From positions 1 through 12,369 of the forward strand of contig JAPUFZ010000236.1 of NCBI GenBank assembly GCA_027293245.1: a DNA stretch of 12,369 nt, written 5' to 3'. Every line of letters begins with the position of its first letter. Positions within the stretch are counted from its first letter, which is position 1. This DNA is from Gammaproteobacteria bacterium. GTDB lineage: Bacteria > Pseudomonadota > Gammaproteobacteria > GCA-001735895. Made by a program: the position numbers and the translations under genes. Positions 7,823-12,369 of the stretch are shown piece after piece. Under the pieces are notes generated by a model. That model did not search any database. It was not told where the DNA came from and worked only from the letters and a program-made list of their open reading frames with translations.

Positions 7823-8605
7823 TTACTCGCCGGAACCAGCCAGCCGCTGCCGGTTTCTGTTCCAGCGGAAAAGTGAAATTATCGGACCCGAAAGCATATA
7901 CAAAAAGAATCCCGAGAACAGTAGCGTCGGTGGCTCTATGGATAGAAATACAAATATCAGCATGACAATTAATACTGCGACAAATGGTACCCTTTTACGT
8001 AGGTCGAGATCTTTGAAGCTGTAGTAAGGAAATTTCGATACCATCAGCATTCCCACTACTAATGTCAGGACCAACGCGGCGTAAATCACCTCGTGGCTGG
8101 AAATACCATAGTTCTCGCAAACCCAGACCGCACCCATAACAACCGCGGCGCCAGCGGGGCAGGCAAGACCCTGGAAATAGCGTTTGTCGGCCACGCCGAT
8201 CTGTGTATTAAATCGTGCCAGGCGTAAAGCTGTGCAGGTGGTATAGATAAACGCAGCCAACCATCCTAACTTTCCCCACAGCACTGATACATCGGCTAAA
8301 TTAACCAAAGCCCACTCATACATAACCAAAGCGGGTGCTACACCAAATGAAACCATGTCAGACAAGCTGTCGTATTCTGCGCCAAAAGCAGATTGCGTAT
8401 TGGTCAGGCGTGCTACCCGGCCGTCGAGACCATCCAGCAAAAACGCGAGAAAAATTGCGATAGCGGCAGTGTCAAAGTGGCCCTTCATCGCTGCAATTAT
8501 GGCGTAGAATCCAGCGAACAAAGCCCCGGTCGTGAATAGGTTAGGTAGCAGGAAAATGCCTTTGCCCAGGCTTTTCCGGGTTGGTTTCGGGTTGCTGTCG
8601 TCCAT
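7823..8605 (-). CDS. pssA: CDP-diacylglycerol–serine O-phosphatidyltransferase (phosphatidylserine synthase)
   Basis: PssA makes phosphatidylserine, precursor of phosphatidylethanolamine, from CDP-diacylglycerol and serine. This 260-residue form is an integral membrane CDP-alcohol phosphatidyltransferase. The family motif DGxxAR(x8)Gx3Dx3D, preceded by Dxx, is complete: Asp58, Asp61, Asp79 and Asp83 in DGLDGRVAR through YDSLSD. Several hydrophobic segments follow, such as GAAVVMGAVWV, VIYAALVLTLVVGML and FVAVLIVMLIFVFL, giving a multi-pass topology. This is the type II (membrane) enzyme, unlike the peripheral PssA of E. coli. I chose ATG 8605, which leaves 19 bp after the ilvC stop and starts just before the LGKGIFLLPNLFT segment. 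Upstream in-frame starts (ATG 8653, GTG 8659) would overlap ilvC by about 30 bp and add a basic N-terminus. It lies between ilvC and leuA, an order known from other proteobacteria. Confidence 0.93.
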   Translation of the reverse strand: MDDSNPKPTRKSLGKGIFLLPNLFTTGALFAGFYAIIAAMKGHFDTAAIAIFLAFLLDGLDGRVARLTNTQSAFGAEYDSLSDMVSFGVAPALVMYEWALVNLADVSVLWGKLGWLAAFIYTTCTALRLARFNTQIGVADKRYFQGLACPAGAAVVMGAVWVCENYGISSHEVIYAALVLTLVVGMLMVSKFPYYSFKDLDLRKRVPFVAVLIVMLIFVFLSIEPPTLLFSGFFLYMLSGPIISLFRWNRNRQRLAGSGE

Positions 8606-8624
8606 AGATCTCAGAGGTTCAGGC

Positions 8625-9720
<1,096 letters not shown>

Positions 9721-10215
9721 TTAGATGGTTAAGGCTTTGTCGCCTCGCATGATACCCATCGAACCCGAGCGCACGACTTCGACAACATTACTTTCGTGCA
9801 TGGCTTTTATGTAAGCATCGAGCTTGTCACCGGAGCCGGTCAATTCGATGCAAAATGTGGTATCTGTTACGTCGATGATACGTGCGCGGAAAATTTCCGA
9901 AAGCCGCTTGATTTCGGATCGTTGGGACTCGCCCTGTGCCCTCACCTTGACGAACATCATTTCGCGCTCGATAAAATTACCCTCGGTGAAGTCCTGTAAC
10001 TTGACAACATCCACCAGTTTATTGAGCTGTTTAGTGATTTGCTCGATGATTCGATCGGAGCCGGTGGTGATGATTGTCATGCGCGAAAGAGTATGGTCTT
10101 CGGTGGTTGCCACGGTAAGAGACTCGATATTGTAACCCCGCGCTGAGAATAATCCGGCTATTCGTGACAATGCCCCAGCCTCGTTTTCGACCAGTAAGGA
10201 TACGATGTGCCGCAT
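9721..10215 (-). CDS. ilvN: Acetolactate synthase small (regulatory) subunit, IlvH type
   Basis: This 164-residue ACT-domain protein stimulates the catalytic subunit and confers valine feedback inhibition. The first ACT domain contains SLLVENEAGALSRIAGLFS and RGYNIESLTVA. Asn11, Gly14, Asn29 and Thr34, which line the valine site in E. coli IlvH, are all present at the same numbers, so the enzyme is predicted to be valine-sensitive. The C-terminal domain has FRARIIDVTD and closes with VEVVRSGSMGIMRGDK. Length equals the E. coli AHAS III subunit (163). The ATG overlaps the ilvB stop as TAATG, with GGGGA 9 nt upstream, so the two subunits should be made in step. Confidence 0.96.
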   Translation of the reverse strand: MRHIVSLLVENEAGALSRIAGLFSARGYNIESLTVATTEDHTLSRMTIITTGSDRIIEQITKQLNKLVDVVKLQDFTEGNFIEREMMFVKVRAQGESQRSEIKRLSEIFRARIIDVTDTTFCIELTGSGDKLDAYIKAMHESNVVEVVRSGSMGIMRGDKALTI

Positions 10216-11963
10216 TATGCTGTTTCCCCATTCGCCTTGAGTGACGCCTGAATTTTTTGTTGTAACGGAGACAGATCCATTTCGTTGTGTGCCTTACCGG
10301 CTGAAATCATTGGGTAAACATTCGCCTCCTGATCGGTAATAATATCCAGGAAAACGGTTCGATCTTTCAAGGCAAAAGCTTGTTTCAGGGCCTCATGCAG
10401 GTCATCCGGGTCTTCTACCAGAATACCGACATGGCCATAGGCTTCGGCAAGCTTAACGAAGTCGGGAAGCGAGTCCATGTATACATGTGAATAACGTTTT
10501 TCGTAAAAGAACTCCTGCCACTGGCGCACCATACCCAGGTATCGGTTATTCAGGTTGATAATTTTGACTGGCGCATCGTATTGGAGGCAGGTGGATAATT
10601 CCTGGATACACATCTGAATGCTGCCTTCACCGGTAACGCAGGCAACATCCTTGTCCGGGAATGCAAGCTTGACCCCCAGTGCCGCGGGTAGCCCAAATCC
10701 CATGGTGCCGAGGCCACCAGAATTAATCCAGCGCCTGGGCTCGTCGAAAGGATAAAACTGTGCAGCAAACATCTGATGCTGGCCGACATCGGAGGTAATA
10801 TAGGCATTGCCACCGGTGACCTTGTAGAGTTCTTCTATTACAGTTTGAGGCTGTATCAAGCCCTTATGCCTTTCGTAGTCGAAACTTTTCTGATCTTGCC
10901 ACGACTTAATCTTGTTCCACCAGGCCTCTATAGCCGCGCTTTCAGTTGGCTTTGACTTCGCCAGGATTTTGAGCATTTCGGTCAAAACCTGTTTTACCCC
11001 ACCGACGATCGGAATGTCGGCGTTAATATTTTTCGATATCGATGTCGGGTCGATATCGATATGTATGATTTGTGCATAGGGACAAAATTTACTGGTTACG
11101 CCAGTTATACGATCGTCAAATCTGGCGCCAATAGCGATTAATACATCGCAATCATGCATTGCCATATTGGCTTCATAGGTTCCATGCATACCAAGCAATC
11201 CGATAAATTGTGGATCGGTCCCTGGGAAAGCCCCCAGGCCCATCAGAGTCTGCGTAATTGGGTAACCGAGATGTCGCACGAACTTTCGCAGTTCTTTAGA
11301 TGCTTCATCGATGATCACGCCGCCACCGCTGTAAATCACTGGACGCCTGGCACTCAGTAATAATTCGACTGCTCTTTTAATCTGCCTGGGATGGCCCTTG
11401 AGGTTCGGGTTATATGAACGTATCGAAATTTGCTTCGGGTATTGGTATGGAATCTTGATATGAGGCGCGGTGATATCCTTTGGTATGTCAATTACCACAG
11501 GGCCCGGCCGGCCGGTAGTCGCGATAAAAAATGCTTTTTTGAGGGTCGAGGCTAACTTGTTGAGATCCTTCACCAAAAAATTGTGTTTGACGCAGGGACG
11601 ACTTATGCCGACCGCATCCACTTCCTGGAATGCATCGGTGCCGATTACATGGCTAGGGACCTGTCCCGTGATTACTACAAGTGGGATCGAATCCATGTAC
11701 GCAGTAGCAATCCCAGTAATGGCATTGGTTGCTCCTGGACCCGAGGTTACCAGGCAAACACCGGGTTTGCCGGTAGCACGCGCATAGCCATCGGCGGCAT
11801 GGGTGGCTCCCTGTTCATGGCGAACCAGAATATGCTTGATACCATCCTGTTTTTGCAGCGCATCGTATATATGCAACACCGCGCCACCAGGGTATCCGAA
11901 TAGATACTCCACACCTTCGTCTTTTAAAAACTGGATGATGATTTCAGAACCCGATAATTCCAC
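10215..11963 (-). CDS. ilvB: Acetolactate synthase large (catalytic) subunit
   Basis: This ThDP enzyme decarboxylates pyruvate and joins it to pyruvate or 2-ketobutyrate, the first common step of branched-chain amino acid synthesis. The product has 582 residues. The N-terminal ThDP-binding domain starts with [11 protein letters not shown], and the catalytic Glu50 lies in [16 protein letters not shown]. The C-terminal domain has the ThDP/Mg motif [13 protein letters not shown] ending in LNN, then [12 protein letters not shown]. The usual GDG of that motif is GEG here (Glu446), a conservative change that I believe occurs in related gammaproteobacterial enzymes. I chose GTG 11963: GAGG on the - strand is exactly 6 nt upstream, giving the usual MELSGSE opening. 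A TTG at 11975 would add four residues and include the ribosome-binding site in the gene. It heads the cluster and overlaps ilvN by one base. Confidence 0.96.
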   Translation of the reverse strand: MELSGSEIIIQFLKDEGVEYLFGYPGGAVLHIYDALQKQDGIKHILVRHEQGATHAADGYARATGKPGVCLVTSGPGATNAITGIATAYMDSIPLVVITGQVPSHVIGTDAFQEVDAVGISRPCVKHNFLVKDLNKLASTLKKAFFIATTGRPGPVVIDIPKDITAPHIKIPYQYPKQISIRSYNPNLKGHPRQIKRAVELLLSARRPVIYSGGGVIIDEASKELRKFVRHLGYPITQTLMGLGAFPGTDPQFIGLLGMHGTYEANMAMHDCDVLIAIGARFDDRITGVTSKFCPYAQIIHIDIDPTSISKNINADIPIVGGVKQVLTEMLKILAKSKPTESAAIEAWWNKIKSWQDQKSFDYERHKGLIQPQTVIEELYKVTGGNAYITSDVGQHQMFAAQFYPFDEPRRWINSGGLGTMGFGLPAALGVKLAFPDKDVACVTGEGSIQMCIQELSTCLQYDAPVKIINLNNRYLGMVRQWQEFFYEKRYSHVYMDSLPDFVKLAEAYGHVGILVEDPDDLHEALKQAFALKDRTVFLDIITDQEANVYPMISAGKAHNEMDLSPLQQKIQASLKANGETA

Positions 11964-11973
11964 AACTAGCCTC
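11964..11973 (-). promoter_or_regulatory. Shine-Dalgarno site that sets the ilvB GTG start
   Basis: On the - strand GAGG (11973-11970) is followed by six bases and GTG at 11963. A TTG start at 11975 would place this site inside the coding region. The spacing favours the GTG, which also yields the N-terminus typical of the family. Confidence 0.7.
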
Positions 11974-12050
11974 AAAAAATAATAATAGTTAGTGCCGACA
12001 AAGCGTACGCCGAACCGAAAATTCTATTATGGTTAATCAATAAATGCACT

Positions 12051-12170
12051 AAAAAAAACACCTGTATCGGTAAAACCTTCGAAACACCATAGGAATTCAG
12101 ATATTTTTTGGAAAGCCAGGGAGACTCTGATTATTGCTGAGTCATTCAGAAGGCCCTTGAAACCGATACA
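12051..12170 (-). terminator. Candidate attenuator/terminator in the ilvB leader
   Basis: On the - strand TGTATCGGT (12170-12162) is perfectly complementary to ACCGATACA (12071-12063). The second arm is followed by GGTG and then eight T (12058-12051). Between the arms lies a smaller hairpin with GACTC and GAGTC arms around an 11-base loop. The first arm can instead fold locally, because CCGAT and ATCGG flank GT. Two mutually exclusive folds before a T-run, upstream of ilvB, resemble an attenuator. Weak points are the 90-nt loop, the 4-nt gap before the T-run, and the lack of a leader peptide rich in Ile, Leu or Val. It may equally be chance. Confidence 0.3.
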
Positions 12171-12260
12171 TCGGACTGCCGAGACGTCGGACCGCCCGGG
12201 GTGCCGGACCGGTCAGATCGAGGCGTGAATCGCATCGAATTCCGGTATTACGGCCGAATC

Positions 12261-12300
12261 GGGGCCTAGCCCGCATTTCTCACCAGGATGACGGGCCCTC
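12261..12300. repeat. REP-like GC-rich hairpin (tentative)
   Basis: GCCCG (12269-12273) pairs with CGGGC (12292-12296) around an 18-base loop, and flanking GG/CC can add pairs. On the - strand the unit contains GTCATCCTGGTGAGAAATGCGG, shortened here as GTCATCCTGG plus GAGAAATGCGG, which resembles degenerate forms of the GTCATCCCGGCGAA-type repeats scattered between genes in many proteobacteria. Only one copy is in the window, so repeat status cannot be proven here. Confidence 0.25.
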
Positions 12301-12369
12301 GCTTGTTCTTTGAATCCCACAAGGTATTTTCTTCAGTCGGCAATACGCACTGTTATTCCGCTCCTTCAG

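Larger units (their letters stand above)
11974..12369 (-). other. Region upstream of ilvB, no convincing gene
   Basis: About 400 bp precede ilvB. The half next to ilvB (12001-12060) is only about one-third GC, while 12181-12300 is about two-thirds GC. Contents that can be pointed to are a 9-bp inverted repeat with a following T-run, a GACTC/GAGTC hairpin, three CGGAC motifs at 12172, 12188 and 12205, and a hairpin around 12269-12296. I found no clean -35/-10 pair; CATAAT and TAGAAT on the - strand near 12025-12034 resemble -10 boxes but have no matching -35. At the right edge a - strand frame reads Glu-Gly-Ala-Glu then TAA (12367-12353), which could be the tail of an upstream gene, but this is too short to claim. 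Confidence 0.5.

Noticed and set aside
7484..7876. 130-codon + strand frame across the leuA start and pssA end
   Set aside because: Antisense to two real genes and spans their intergenic gap; no family features, consistent with a chance open frame.
12140..12274. 44-codon - strand frame starting at ATG 12274 (MRARPRFGRNTG...) in the ilvB upstream region
   Set aside because: Arg-rich, in a GC-rich patch that lowers stop frequency; no branched-chain codon cluster and no similarity I recognise. Not supported as a leader peptide.
12261..12330. Possible tRNA or structured RNA near a GTTCTTTGAATCCCAC stretch
   Set aside because: It resembles a T-arm loosely, but no acceptor stem, D-arm or anticodon arm can be built around it.
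12280..12369. 29-codon - strand frame open from the right edge to TGA at 12280
   Set aside because: Sequence (LKERNNSAYCRLKK...) resembles no known C-terminus; another frame with an early TAA at 12353 is an equally possible gene end. Needs flanking sequence to decide.

Overview
The window looks like chromosomal DNA of a gammaproteobacterium of moderate GC content. Every recognisable gene is a core or near-core bacterial gene. The order UDG/psi-like–rimI–prfC mirrors the E. coli holD–rimI–(yjjG)–prfC neighbourhood, and ilvB–ilvN–ilvC–pssA–leuA is a block found in many beta- and gammaproteobacteria. I see no tRNA, rRNA, CRISPR array, insertion sequence or phage gene. Species cannot be named from this sequence.

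Left arm, + strand (1–3324): the C-terminal 62 codons of htpG (Hsp90), a PilZ-domain protein whose start overlaps the htpG stop, a renalase-like FAD oxidoreductase, the S4-domain heat-shock protein Hsp15 (hslR), and a fused alpha/beta-hydrolase–OsmC protein. The genes are 15–40 bp apart or overlapping, so they probably form one transcription unit. Three of the five (HtpG, Hsp15, OsmC) have a protein-damage or oxidative-stress theme. This arm meets the right arm head-on: the OsmC-fusion and prfC stop codons are only 4 bp apart, and a perfect 12-bp palindrome spans the junction.

Right arm, - strand (transcribed from about 12.1 kb down to 3329): ilvB and ilvN (acetolactate synthase large and small subunits, TAATG overlap), ilvC (ketol-acid reductoisomerase), pssA (phosphatidylserine synthase), leuA (2-isopropylmalate synthase), a family-4 Fe-S uracil-DNA glycosylase, rimI (S18 N-acetyltransferase, ATGA overlap with the glycosylase) and prfC (release factor 3). 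IlvBN and IlvC supply the first steps of isoleucine/valine synthesis and the 2-ketoisovalerate precursor that LeuA uses for leucine. PssA is a phospholipid enzyme carried in the same cluster. All catalytic residues that I checked by position are present.

About 400 bp upstream of ilvB (11964–12369) hold no convincing gene. This stretch has an AT-rich half with a run of eight T (on the - strand) just after one arm of a 9-bp long-range inverted repeat, which is attenuator-like. It also has a GC-rich half with short repeated CGGAC motifs and a REP-like hairpin.

The most interesting observation is that the uracil-DNA glycosylase begins with a peptide closely resembling the clamp-loader-binding N-terminus of the DNA polymerase III psi subunit (HolD), and it sits where holD sits in E. 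coli. I found no new defence, secretion or mobile system. Several translation starts are revised on Shine-Dalgarno evidence (leuA, ilvB, prfC) or on overlap and family length (pssA, PilZ protein, hydrolase-OsmC).
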